Assembly (NCBI RefSeq): GCF_030269925.1
Contig: NC_085123.1
Coordinates: 4,712,001-4,776,000, forward strand
DNA length: 64,000 bases
Reading direction: 5' to 3'
Source of the DNA: Bombyx mori
Lineage: Eukaryota > Arthropoda > Insecta > Lepidoptera > Bombycidae
Positions 21,867 to 31,075 of the stretch are shown piece after piece. Made by a program: the position numbers and the translations under genes. The notes under the pieces were generated by a model. The model did not search any database and was not told where the DNA came from. It was given only the letters and a program-made list of their open reading frames with translations. Every line of letters begins with the position of its first letter. Position 1 is the first letter of the stretch.

Positions 21867-22888
21867 TAGGAGTGGGTGATATAAATCGTATACAGATTCA
21901 ATATCTATATATCGCAGCAATATCGTTGAATCCGATATCGCCCCGCACGAAATCTATATATCGATATCAGCCGATCCACGATATTGCTCGATGTGATGCG
22001 CATCGGCATATCGTACCGATTCGTGAATCGAAATTTATATTTCGATATCAGCCGATACACGATATTGCTCGATGTGATGCGCATCGGCATATCGTACCGA
22101 TTCGTTAATATCAGCAATATTCGTTTGGTTCGTATCTAATCGGCCAGAGTGAGTGAGCGCACGATAGGGATATCATGTGATGAATGAAACAGAAACAGGC
22201 ATTATCCATACAATTGTAAACCTTATATTTAAGTCCATATGTCTGTAGATTATTCTTAGCGTATCAGCAGGATACAATTAAGGAAAGAAGTTTCAACTTT
22301 CGACCCTAACTTGAATGCAGTATAGCCTATTTGCATCGTTGAATTTAATTTCACGCGCTTTGACCTTGAACTAGAATTTTTGGACAAGTGTTTATAAATA
22401 CTTAAAAGTTTTTTGTGTTTGATTTTTAAAGTACACATTTTTCTATTTTTAGTTGAATCCAAATAATTGAGTTTATTTCTTGTGTTTTGTATTAAACTTT
22501 TGAAATCTACACTCTTTTGGTATATTTTGTAATTTTAAATTAAAACACAAAATACTAAAAACTGAAAATAATGTAGCCAGTCCTAAGCCTGGTAAAAGCA
22601 TGAAGGAAAGTTTTTTTGATATTTTTATTTTCATGTTCTTTTTATTACTTTAAGATCATATTATAAATTGATATCAGAAAACCAACCGTATAACGTTGAC
22701 TTAAATCTATATCTACTACGATATTATATCAGCGTATCGTTTCAAATCTCAAATATCATGAATCGAGAAAATCTACTAGCATCCATCAATATATAGATTC
22801 AGAAAATATATAGATTCAATATCCGATATTGATCCTCGATATATAGATACGATTCGATACGCGGCAAAACCGATATTACCCACTCCTA
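21867..22888. mobile_element. Non-autonomous hAT-like DNA transposon, 1,022 bp
   Basis: Bounded by an 8-bp target-site duplication GTGGGAAC (21859..21866 and 22889..22896). Termini are TAGGAGTGGGTGATAT at the left and ATATTACCCACTCCTA at the right, an inverted repeat of about 16 bp with one mismatch; subterminal ATATCGAT-rich sequence extends the symmetry imperfectly. Eight-bp duplications and TAG-type ends fit the hAT superfamily. It has no transposase ORF and so depends on enzyme supplied in trans. Confidence 0.82.
21961..22105. repeat. Tandem 64-bp duplication inside the hAT-like element
   Basis: Units 21961..22024 and 22042..22105 differ at one position and are joined by 17 bp. Each contains the near-palindromic GATGTGATGCGCATCGGCAT and several ATATCG motifs. 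Confidence 0.9.
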
Positions 22889-22954
22889 GTGGGAACTGCA
22901 GCCGGCACGAAGGCGGGTTTCGGCACTGAAGGTGCCGAAGTCTTTGGGCCGACG
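22889..22954 (-). pseudogene. Jockey ORF1 segment between the two nested insertions
   Basis: A 66-bp piece of ORF1 lying between the hAT-like and Transib elements. It contains one copy of each target-site duplication and keeps the ORF1 frame on both sides. Confidence 0.85.
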
Positions 22955-23433
22955 CACAGTGGGTCGATACTATGATTTTAGTGACTTAGGCATCAACTTT
23001 GTTTTTTTACATTTTTCTTTATGTAGATAGATAGAGCTCGTTAATCTAAATAATAATTGTTTTAGGCAAAAATTACAAAAACTTTATAGTTTGGTCAGAA
23101 AAATGTGTTTTGTGATTTTTTTGTATGGAGCGGGTCACATTAAATTAAATTCCTGCTAAGTACCGCGAGGTCCCGCTTTGAAACTTTATTTTCCTTACAC
23201 CTTGTCTAGTCTACTATCATTTGATGCTATGAACATGTGCATAAAGTTGCAACTCTGCCAAATAAATGGATCGAAAAAAATGAATAAATACATAGAATAA
23301 AAACCTTTTTTTTTTTTTCGTAAGTGCTTTTAAGTTAAATTTGATATGGATTAGTAAGTAAAAGCACGTAATGATACCCATAATTACATAATACCTAACA
23401 ACAATACATTTAGTAGGTCTCTAATTAAGCAAT
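22955..23433 (+). repeat. Transib left terminal inverted repeat
   Basis: 479 bp, matching 25647..26125 in reverse complement at about 99% by eye. Visible differences are at GAGCTC/GAGCTT near 23036, ATAGAATA/ATAGCATA near 23296, and in the following T-run. Confidence 0.93.
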
Positions 23434-23647
23434 CTCTCTAATTATTAGGATAGTTAACATTATTTAATGAGGAAAACTAGTTAAGCAGCCATTACTGGGT
23501 AGTAGAAAATATAGTAAACATTTGTTTGTCTCTGGAAGTATCTTGGTCATTTTTGACCATGTTTATTATATACTAACTAGTGTTCGTTTATTCGTACTAC
23601 TACTAACATCTCGTGATTGTCGTTGTGATCTTCCTTTTTCCGTTATA

Positions 23648-25625
23648 ATGAATAATTTTGTTAACAATTTAGAATTATTTATGATTTTAAGAGAGCAACT
23701 ACAGTCACAGTCTGATAATAAAAAAACTCTTTCAATTCCTACAACATCAAATAAACGTGACCGAAGAGAAATGTATTGAGCTCCAAAAATTCGGTACGCA
23801 CTTTTGTTCAAATATAAGTGCAATATGAAAACGAATGATACCTGAAGCTATCAACACTGCACAGGAAAGGCTCGAGATTTCTAATACTGAAGATGTTGAA
23901 AATGTACCACCCTCAAAAGTACTACAGAAGCTTCGACATCTACTTTTACACCTCGAAAACCTTTTGAAGAATTGGGATCCAGGCAAAAACGAAGACGCAT
24001 TGAACAAACTTACCAATCGCTTTCGTTTTCCCCGGATGAAATGAAAGCTACTACAATTGATAGTTTGAGAAACACTGGAAATGAAGATGTAGGAGAAATA
24101 ATGAACCACTAGTCAAATCACCCCGAAGATCTAGAAAAAGTTAAGGAGTGTTTAAGTACAAGTAAAGTGAAAAGTAGTACATATTCTCCCGATAAGGCAC
24201 TATTAGTTTCACTTAAATTAAGTAAGTGGCAGTATATAAACCTAACAGAAGCAGCAAGTGAAAATGGGTCTGATTTATACCCTTCTTAATATAAAATTAA
24301 GCAAGAAAAGACCAAATGTTACTCAGGGAAAGACGAGGTAATTATTACTGAAGAAGGAGCTGCTATTAAAATGCAAGCATTACTAAACTTGGCGCTTTAT
24401 AGGCTTTTAGATGTGATTACTTCGGATTTGGACTCAGCAAGAGAGCTACTGCTTATAATCAAATAGGCTTTGATAGAGCCCCAGGTCAAAGTAATTATAA
24501 ACAGAACACTGAATCAGAGTTTAATGATTCATCTATTTTTATGGTCAGTCTAGTTCCTATAAGGCTTCAGAAATTTGATGGAACAGTTGTTTGGGAAAAC
24601 GATCTACCCTAATCAACTTTTTATTGCCGTCCAATAATGTTTAAATTTACAGAAGAAACGCAGTCAACAGTGGCAATTATAAAAGCTAGCATAACAGAAG
24701 AAATAGAAAGAGTTCAGCCATCAAAAATCAAACAAGTTGAAGTGAAGCATCAATTGCACATGACGATGATAGACGGCAAAATAACCTCATATTTGTCAGA
24801 AACATTTTCTGCTGTCTGTGATATTTGCAAAGCAAAACCGTCAGAGTTTTTTGGAGTCACTTGCTTGTCGAAGAGAAAATAATGAAGAAATATTCCAGCA
24901 TGGAATGCCATCTTTACATGCCTGGATAAGATGCATGGAGTGCTTACTTCATATCGGTAAATATAATTTTATTACTTCACAATTTTTTCATCGTATGTAT
25001 TTAGTTTCCTGTGAGATTATTTTTTATATGACACTTTTTTGTTTGCGTCTTATCGTTTGGACTTCGAGAAATGGGGTTGCAAGGGGGGATGACAAAGAAA
25101 AAATATCAATCAGAAAGAGCGCTATACAGCAAGCGTTTAAAAATTAATGCGGTTTACTTATAGATGTTGTCAAGCAAGAAGTAGGAACAACCAATGATGG
25201 CAATACTGCCAGAAGATTTTTCAGGGATGCAGTAGGAACAGCCCGCATAACAGGAATACGTAAAGATTGAATAGAGAGGTTTCACTTGATTCTTCAGACT
25301 GTTGCATCTGGAGAGCGCGTGGACCTTTCAAATTTTTCCGAATTTTGTAGATATACTGCAGAATTGTATGTTAATTTATATCCCTGTTATTATATGCCTT
25401 CCAGTATCCATAAATTGTTGGCTCACGGCGGTGATATACAATATTGAAGAACTTTGGTGCCATTCGAATAGGTAAGCTCTCGGAAGAGGCAGCGGAAGCT
25501 CTCAATAAAGATTTTCGGAAATATACAGAGTTGTTCTTCTAGAAAAATAAGTAGAACGTCGACTAATGAGGATATTTTACACAATCTTCTTTTGTCTTCT
25601 GGCCCAAAGATCGAATGGTGAAACA
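23648..25625 (+). pseudogene. Transib (RAG1-related) transposase, multiply broken
   Basis: Conserved family blocks appear in order across changing frames. These are LREQLQSQSDNKKTLSIP (N-terminus), SPDEMKATTIDSLRNTGNED, YSPDKALLVSLKLSK, FDRAPGQSNYKQN (carrying the first catalytic Asp region), CDICKAKPSEF (zinc-binding CxxC as in RAG1), VVKQEVGTTNDGNTARRFFR, LYPCYYMPSSIHKLLAHGGD and LSEEAAEALNKDFRKY (the acidic region aligned with the third RAG1 catalytic residue). Stops (for example near 24108, 24287, 24464, 24610, 25145 and 25268) and several frameshifts interrupt it, so no functional enzyme is made. No intron signals explain the breaks. Confidence 0.88.
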
Positions 25626-25646
25626 AAATATACAAAACTTAGAGAA

Positions 25647-26125
25647 ATTGCTTAATTAGAGACCTATTAAATGTATTGTTGTTAGGTATTATGTAATTAT
25701 GGGTATCATTACGTGCTTTTACTTACTAATCCATATCAAATTTAACTTAAAAGCACTTACGAAAAAAAATATAAAGGTTTTTATGCTATGTATTTATTCA
25801 TTTTTTCGATCCATTTATTTGGCAGAGTTGCAACTTTATGCACATGTTCATAGCATCAAATGATAGTAGACTAGACAAGGTGTAAGGAAAATAAAGTTTC
25901 AAAGCGGGACCTCGCGGTACTTAGCAGGAATTTAATTTAATGTGACCCGCTCCATACAAAAAAATCACAAAACACATTTTTCTGACCAAACTATAAAGTT
26001 TTTGTAATTTTTGCCTAAAACAATTATTATTTAGATTAACAAGCTCTATCTATCTACATAAAGAAAAATGTAAAAAAACAAAGTTGATGCCTAAGTCACT
26101 AAAATCATAGTATCGACCCACTGTG
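25647..26125 (-). repeat. Transib right terminal inverted repeat
   Basis: Partner of 22955..23433, ending CCCACTGTG at 26125. Equal length to the left repeat (479 bp). Confidence 0.93.
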
Positions 26126-26130
26126 CGACG

Positions 26131-27389
26131 GTTCGCGGAGCCGGGTGGGTTGGACGTTTTCGCGGAGCCCTAGGACATCCACGGTAGTTCGCGGGGTGCC
26201 CTTGCTTAAGGCATAGGACACAGCTTGGAGGTTCGGTCGCGGTTTCCCTAACACGCGAGCAATCTAATGTGGCGTGGTCGCCGAGGCACTTTACGCAGCG
26301 GGGGCGCGCGTGGCAATTACGAGCCGAGTGGCCGTAAAGCTGGCATCTGTAGCACTGCCCGGGAGTGCCACGTTTATGGGGGGCTTCGATGGAGACCCCG
26401 GATAGGCCGCAAACTGTCGAGAGGCATGAGATTTTCTTTTTTGCCTCCGGGGTTGGCTCCAACGCGACGAGTATCATGTTGTAGGGCTGCTTGCCCCGCC
26501 CACTGTGCATCCGATGCACACTAACTATAGGGAGTGCCTGAGCGATCAGGTCCTCCTTAACGTAGTCTATGTCCAACTCCTTGGGGACTCCGCGTATTAC
26601 TACGCGGAGCTCGCGGTCCTCCTGAAGAGCATAGGTGTAGAAACCTATGTTCTCCTTTCGGAGGTATGAAGAGAGGGCCCTATGGTCACCCGGCGTTGCG
26701 ACCTTTATCTGAATTCCATGCGCGACGTTACGCGCATGGGTGTAGTTAATTTTGTTTGCCTGAAGGGCCTGGGATACTCGATTCCACGCTGTCTTCTCTT
26801 GAAGTATCAGCGGGGGCGGGGCAGCTACTTTAGGAGCGGGCGCGGGCTTGGGACGCGGCGGCGGGGTTACGCGGCGAGCGGAGTCCGACTCCGGTGTCAT
26901 GACTACCTGCGGGCGGGAGGCGGTCGCGGATTTTGTCTGTTTCGTCGTGGAGCTCCGGGACTCCACGGCGCGAGTACGCTTTTTACCGCGCGTTACGGTT
27001 TGGAACCCATCCGAAGTTCCAGGCTGAGGGCTTGACGCGGATTCGAAATCCATCTCCGATTCGGTATCGGAGCCTGAACTCGAAACGATCGAGGTCGCGA
27101 CGGACGAAGCGCGCGATGACGTAAACGACGCGGGCGCGGGGGTGGGGGTAGCGCTAGGCGCTTCGTGAGTCGCATCGTCGGGACGTGCGCTCGAACTTAA
27201 CGCGGCGGCGGGGGGCGCGCGGCGTGCCTCCGAGGCACGGTTGAGAAACGCGGCGACGGACGCGGGGGGAGAGGGATTGCCACGAGAGGCCCTATACCTA
27301 ACGTACTCGGCCCTAATTGTCGGGTACCTTTCCCGGAGGAACCCGACAAAATCACTGTCACTGATAACACTTTCACTGATTTCTTCCAT
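26131..27389 (-). pseudogene. Jockey ORF1 (gag-like), N-terminal part
   Basis: Starts with MEEISESVISDSDFVGF at 27389 and runs about 420 codons to the Transib insertion point. The N-terminal third is Ser/Ala/Pro-rich and low complexity. The C-terminal third has the retroviral-type zinc knuckles CYRCQLYGHSARNC, CVKCLGDHATLDC and CVLCLKQGHPANYRGC, which bind the element RNA in the ribonucleoprotein. Translation through the junction would read seven or so codons into the Transib end and stop at 26091. The interrupted remainder is at 22889..22954 and 21552..21858. Confidence 0.92.
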
Positions 27390-27955
27390 TTTTCCTGTCT
27401 TCTTGCCCGGGGGGGGCGGCCCCGGGACTTTTGTTGAACTCGCCGAAAGGCGAGGCCCCGGATAGGATTTGTAACCCCCCTGTGCTGCAGGACAGCAAGG
27501 AGCAGGGGGGGGGGGAATGCCTATGCCGTGAAAACGGCAATCGGCGGGGAAAAGGAAAGGAACCCGCTCGGGCTGTATAGTGCTACAGCAGGCAGAATCG
27601 CGAGCGGGGGTCTAGTCTTGAAAAAGACTGTTGTTTTGGGAAGGGTTAGGAAATCGCTAGCCTGTGATAGTGCCACAGGAAGCCTGATCGTAGCGATTGG
27701 TTTTGTCTTGAAAAAGACAGTTGGTAAAGGGTGGGTTCGCGGTTACAACACTTTAGCGCACAAAAATGGACTTCGAGACGTGGATCGCAAGCGACCAACG
27801 GATTGGAACGTCCGCACTACCGAATTGTAAGCACGATGTATTCACGGTCACTACACTGTCGAGCACAACTGTGAGTTCAGAGACGCAGCTCGCAAGCGGG
27901 CCACGGATCGGAAAGCACGTCCGCGCACGACCGAGTCGTGAGCGAGAAATATTTG
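27390..27955 (-). promoter_or_regulatory. Jockey 5' UTR with repeated hairpin modules
   Basis: GC-rich leader with a G/C-run segment (27407..27425 and 27507..27515) and repeated inverted repeats. GCCGT-GAAA-ACGGC at 27525..27538, AGTCTT-GAAA-AAGACT at 27614..27629 and TGTCTT-GAAA-AAGACA at 27704..27719 share one loop (plus-strand reading). GCTGTA/TACAGC at 27572..27589 and CCTGTG/CACAGG at 27661..27679 share the loop core ATAGTGC. Near the 5' end, TCGCAAGCG followed by ACGGAT and CGTCCGC occurs twice (about 27785..27813 and 27889..27923). Jockey leaders carry internal promoters; a structural role here is inferred. Confidence 0.7.
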
Positions 27956-28114
27956 AATATAACAGCAATGCATCAGTAAAGTAATAGACTATAGTGCAGA
28001 ACGATCAACTACGATGGGCATTTTTTTTAAAACTGATAATTTTCGTAGGGCCACAAAACTGACTAGGAATCTCTAGTATTGGAATCATTAATTGAAAAAA
28101 TAATTGAGGCTCAC

Positions 28115-28233
28115 CAACAACTTTGGCGCTGGAAGGCCAATCTTCGGTTATAAGACATTGTGCAGCTGCGAAGAATTGTAATGCCGAGGAGAATATTTGG
28201 GAAGCGGCACCAGTTGTAGGCGATGGACACGAA
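28115..28233 (-). CDS. GMC oxidoreductase gene B, exon 2
   Basis: A 119-nt exon with acceptor AATAG (to 28234) and donor GTGAGC (28114..28109). It encodes SCPSPTTGAASQIFSSALQF then FAAAQCLITEDWP, the hydrophobic N-terminal segment, closely similar to gene A exon 2. It joins exon 3 in phase across an intron of 10,002 bp that would be about 480 bp without the jockey insertion and its duplicated target site. Confidence 0.9.
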
Positions 28234-28451
28234 CTATTCGTATAGCTTTAATATAATAATATAATTAAAAGGAACCAAATATAGATGAATAGGTTATTGT
28301 GAGTTTATACTTAGTAACAGAAACTTTTGCGAAAAATTCCGCAGCGAATATCTTTATTTTATTTCAATAGCTAAAAGTAAAGGTCGGTGCTAACTGCACA
28401 TGTTTGTACGTACGATTTCTCGTGAATGACAAAATGACATAAAATCGGTAT

Positions 28452-28696
28452 TTACTGATGGTAGCCCCTCTTGTGAGTCCGTACGGGTAAGTACCACCAC
28501 CCTGCCTATTTCTGCCGTGAAGCAGTAATGCCTTACGGTTCGAAGGGTGGGGCAGCCACTGTAACTATAATGAGATCTTAGATATTATATCTCAAGATGG
28601 ATGGCGCATTTACGTTGTAGATGTATATGGGCTCCAGTAATCTCTTAACACCAGTTCGGGTATGAGTTCGTCCACCCATCTAAGCAATAAAAAAAA
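28452..28696 (+). repeat. Bm1: Bm1 SINE, 5'-truncated
   Basis: Bm1 3' half with an A-tail at 28687..28696, in predicted intron 1 of gene B and tail-to-tail with the next Bm1 copy. Confidence 0.93.
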
Positions 28697-28755
28697 TCAT
28701 TATGTCTATGACATGACTAGTAGTTTTGAGAAAAAATATTTCATGACCAATAAGC

Positions 28756-29176
28756 TTTTTTTTTAAATTGCTAAGATGAGTGGACGAGCTCATGACCCTG
28801 ATGTTAAGTGGCTACCGGACTCCATCGATAACGGATCGATAACGTAAATGCCGCGACCCTTAAGAAATCGAAACGAGTTCTATTCAGTCTCTTTTTATAG
28901 TTGCCCCACCCTCAAGCCGAAATGCATCACTACTTCAAGGCATAAATAGGTAAGATGATGGCACCTACCCGTGCGGATTCACAAAACGGCCTACCACCAA
29001 TAATTACGTAAATTTTATTACACGATGTTATTCCTTCACCGTGGAAGTCAATCGTGAACATTTGTTAAGTACGTATTTCATTAGAAAAATCGGTACCCGC
29101 TTGCGGGATTCAAACACCGTTGCATCGCTTGATACGAATGCACCGGACGCCTTATCCTGTAGGCCCCGACGACTTC
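28756..29176 (-). repeat. Bm1: Bm1 SINE, full length
   Basis: Complete reverse copy from poly-T (28756..28764) to the head (ACGCCTTATCCTGTAGGCC, GACGACTT). An inverted partner lies 60 bp away at 28452..28696. Confidence 0.93.
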
Positions 29177-29519
29177 ACCTAGCTCTCAGCCTGCCTCACC
29201 CGAAACTCGAGTGGGGTCTCGGGAGCCAGGAGGTTTAACTACAGACCCCTCCTAGGGGCAACTACATACCCCTCCTAGAGACTCCAAAGCGTAGGCGAAA
29301 GTCCGGCGACTTCGTCGAGACCCAAAAAAATTATCCACGAGCAGCATTCACGACTTATCATCGTATAATAAAAATCAAATTAAAATATACTATAATACAA
29401 ATGTGCGTAATTACTGGTAAATTAGTTACTAAAAATGATATAAATTAATGATCAATCGTATTATAAGTAAGCCCTAGATGAAGCAGTTACGCGTTCCAGT
29501 TTGAATACGGCATTCGTTC

Positions 29520-29620
29520 CAGTTCGTTTTTGGCATTGCTGACGTCCATGAGCGACGGTAACCACTCACCATCAGGTGGGCCGTATGCTCGTCTGCCTAT
29601 ACGGCAATAAAAAAAAAAAA
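29520..29620 (+). repeat. LINE 3' tail, GGTAGGCAGCGGCTTGG family
   Basis: Terminal 100 bp of the family with a poly-A tail at 29608..29620, in predicted intron 1 of gene B. The upstream GGTAGGCAGCGG block is degraded here. Confidence 0.82.
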
Positions 29621-29817
29621 CGGTAATACAACCATTAAACAATACAATAGTGATTTCGAGCTCATATCTTAAAATGAGTAGCTTTCACGGTGCGATTGGG
29701 ATGCTAGGAATTTTTTTTAATACCAGGTAGATCGTGAACTCAATTTTTTCCATATCTGAAATAAAAATAAGTCAGTAGGAAAAAAATGTGGATGGAGAAT
29801 TGAAAGAAAGCACTTAC

Positions 29818-29892
29818 CAGCTCATTTCTTGGAGATTCCGAAATAAATCGAAATATTTAAACTTCAGTACAAACTTTACTTATTTTCGGATT
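29818..29892 (-). CDS. GMC oxidoreductase gene B, predicted start exon
   Basis: ATG AGC TG (29825..29818) followed by donor GTAAGT (29817..29812). Splicing to 28233 gives MSCSCPSPTTGAA in phase, parallel to MCRSCLSPTVGA in gene A. Upstream, a long T-run and CTTCTAG at 29893..29910 form a strong acceptor, so this exon (75 nt, mostly 5' UTR) probably has a non-coding exon before it, further right. No transcript evidence is available. Confidence 0.6.
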
Positions 29893-30160
29893 CTAGAAGA
29901 AAAAAAAAACAATCTTTTACTGTAATAAATTTATAACCTTCCACTATCAAAACTGCTTTAATTCTGTTTCAAGAAGACATTAACACAATGTTTTTTTTTT
30001 CATTTAAATTATATTTTTAAAATATGTAATTATTAAATGCTATGCAAAGCAAGCGGCAGTCCCTCGAAACCTATCAATAATTACAACAGTTGAATGTTTA
30101 CTATATTTGGGTACAACGAAAACACAAAATGCATTAATAGGACTAAATTATTAACCAGTT

Positions 30161-30295
30161 ACCAATTTTTCTAATTAAATACGTACTTAACAATTGTTCA
30201 CGATTGACTTCCACGGTGAAGGAATAACATCGTGTAACAAAAATGAAACCTGCAAAATTATGATTTGCGTAATTACTCATGGTAGGACGTCTTGG
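30161..30295 (+). repeat. Bm1: Bm1 SINE internal fragment
   Basis: The central part of Bm1 (ACGTACTTAACAATTGTTCAC to AATTACTCATGGTAGGACG), lacking both head and tail. Confidence 0.88.
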
Positions 30296-30681
30296 AAAAG
30301 AAAGAAACAAACATTTAAAGAACTGTAAAGTATTCCAAACGTCAGATATAATAAAAGAACAATTAAAATGCAAATTCAAGCCGTAAAAGTACTCATGAAA
30401 ACCGAAGAAAATACTGTAAAACACGAATTTCTTTAAAGAATCGTTTGAATGATTTATTTCCACATACACATATTCGTTAACTGGATTAAACCGTAAAAAA
30501 CCGGGAAATTCCAACAACAATACGAACAAACAGCCCTAAATATTCTTTTTGTATATTATAAGAGAATTTAAGTGTACGCGAACAAACAGCCACGGAACGA
30601 GTATCTTAATTAATTATAACCAAGTATTTAGACAAGTGGTTTCAAACTTACGATTATTATGTATTTTTATTTAATTAAATT
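30296..30681. other. AT-rich DNA upstream of GMC gene B
   Basis: A 128-codon ORF on the minus strand overlaps the Bm1 fragment and has no recognisable domain. Nothing else supported. Confidence 0.4.
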
Positions 30682-30686
30682 TAACA

Positions 30687-31052
30687 TGTTCGAAACCAAT
30701 CCGTTAGTTTTTGAATTTTTACCACGGCAACACGGGTCGCGATTTGACGGTGCCGTCGCGATTTGACATCTGTCTCTTTGTCTTGCTTCTCGAACGGGAC
30801 GGTACCTGTATATTGACGGTCTACGCTAAAGTTGTGTATCATCGCTAATCCTTATCCATTCCTGCCCCATACCCTTCTCCCTAAGTGATACGGCGTGAGA
30901 AGACGAAGGCATCGGTTCCGGTGAGTGATTGCATGATATTTTGTTAAAATAGTACATACGGCGCCGCGAATCGCGGCACATGTTCGACGCGCACCTCGTG
31001 CTGGTTTCCGTAGCCCTAGGCTGCCACGAGGTCGCTGGGTTCGAATCGAACA
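30687..31052 (+). repeat. Bel/Pao 1 5' LTR
   Basis: 366 bp with TG and CA termini, identical to 37906..38271 except for one G/T difference near 30990. Confidence 0.95.
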
Positions 31053-31057
31053 ATTTC

Positions 31058-31075
31058 TGGTAGCAGAGCGTGGTT
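31058..31075 (+). other. Bel/Pao 1 primer-binding-like site
   Basis: TGGTAGCAGAGCGTGGTT begins 5 nt after the 5' LTR, the expected place for tRNA priming of minus-strand synthesis. I cannot name the tRNA. Confidence 0.5.

Larger units (their letters stand above)
22955..26125 (+). mobile_element. Transib DNA transposon with 479-bp terminal inverted repeats
   Basis: Termini start CACAGTGGGTCGATACTATG and are flanked by the 5-bp GC-rich duplication CGACG (22950..22954 and 26126..26130). Five-bp GC-rich duplications and CAC-initial ends are typical of Transib, the transposon superfamily related to RAG1. The first seven bases equal the recombination signal heptamer CACAGTG. The interior holds a broken Transib transposase on the plus strand (23648..25625). 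The element is inserted in jockey ORF1. Confidence 0.92.
18445..27955 (-). mobile_element. Jockey-clade non-LTR retrotransposon, host of two nested insertions
   Basis: Flanked by an 11-bp target-site duplication AATATAACAGC (18434..18444 and 27956..27966). It carries a short A-tail (poly-T at 18445..18455 on the plus strand), 3' UTR, ORF2, ORF1 and a 5' UTR of about 560 bp, so it looks full length. Subtracting the hAT-like (1,022 bp plus 8) and Transib (3,171 bp plus 5) insertions leaves about 5.3 kb, a normal jockey size. It lies in intron 2 of GMC gene B in the same orientation as that gene. At least seven truncated copies of its 3' UTR occur elsewhere in the window. Confidence 0.93.

Noticed and set aside
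22955..22993. A complete recombination-signal-like end (heptamer, spacer, nonamer) on the Transib element
   Set aside because: Only the heptamer CACAGTG matches; no ACAAAAACC-like nonamer occurs after a 12- or 23-bp spacer.
26267..27465. Several plus-strand ORFs over the jockey gag
   Set aside because: Shadow frames of the GC-rich minus-strand gag, with no domain or start signals.
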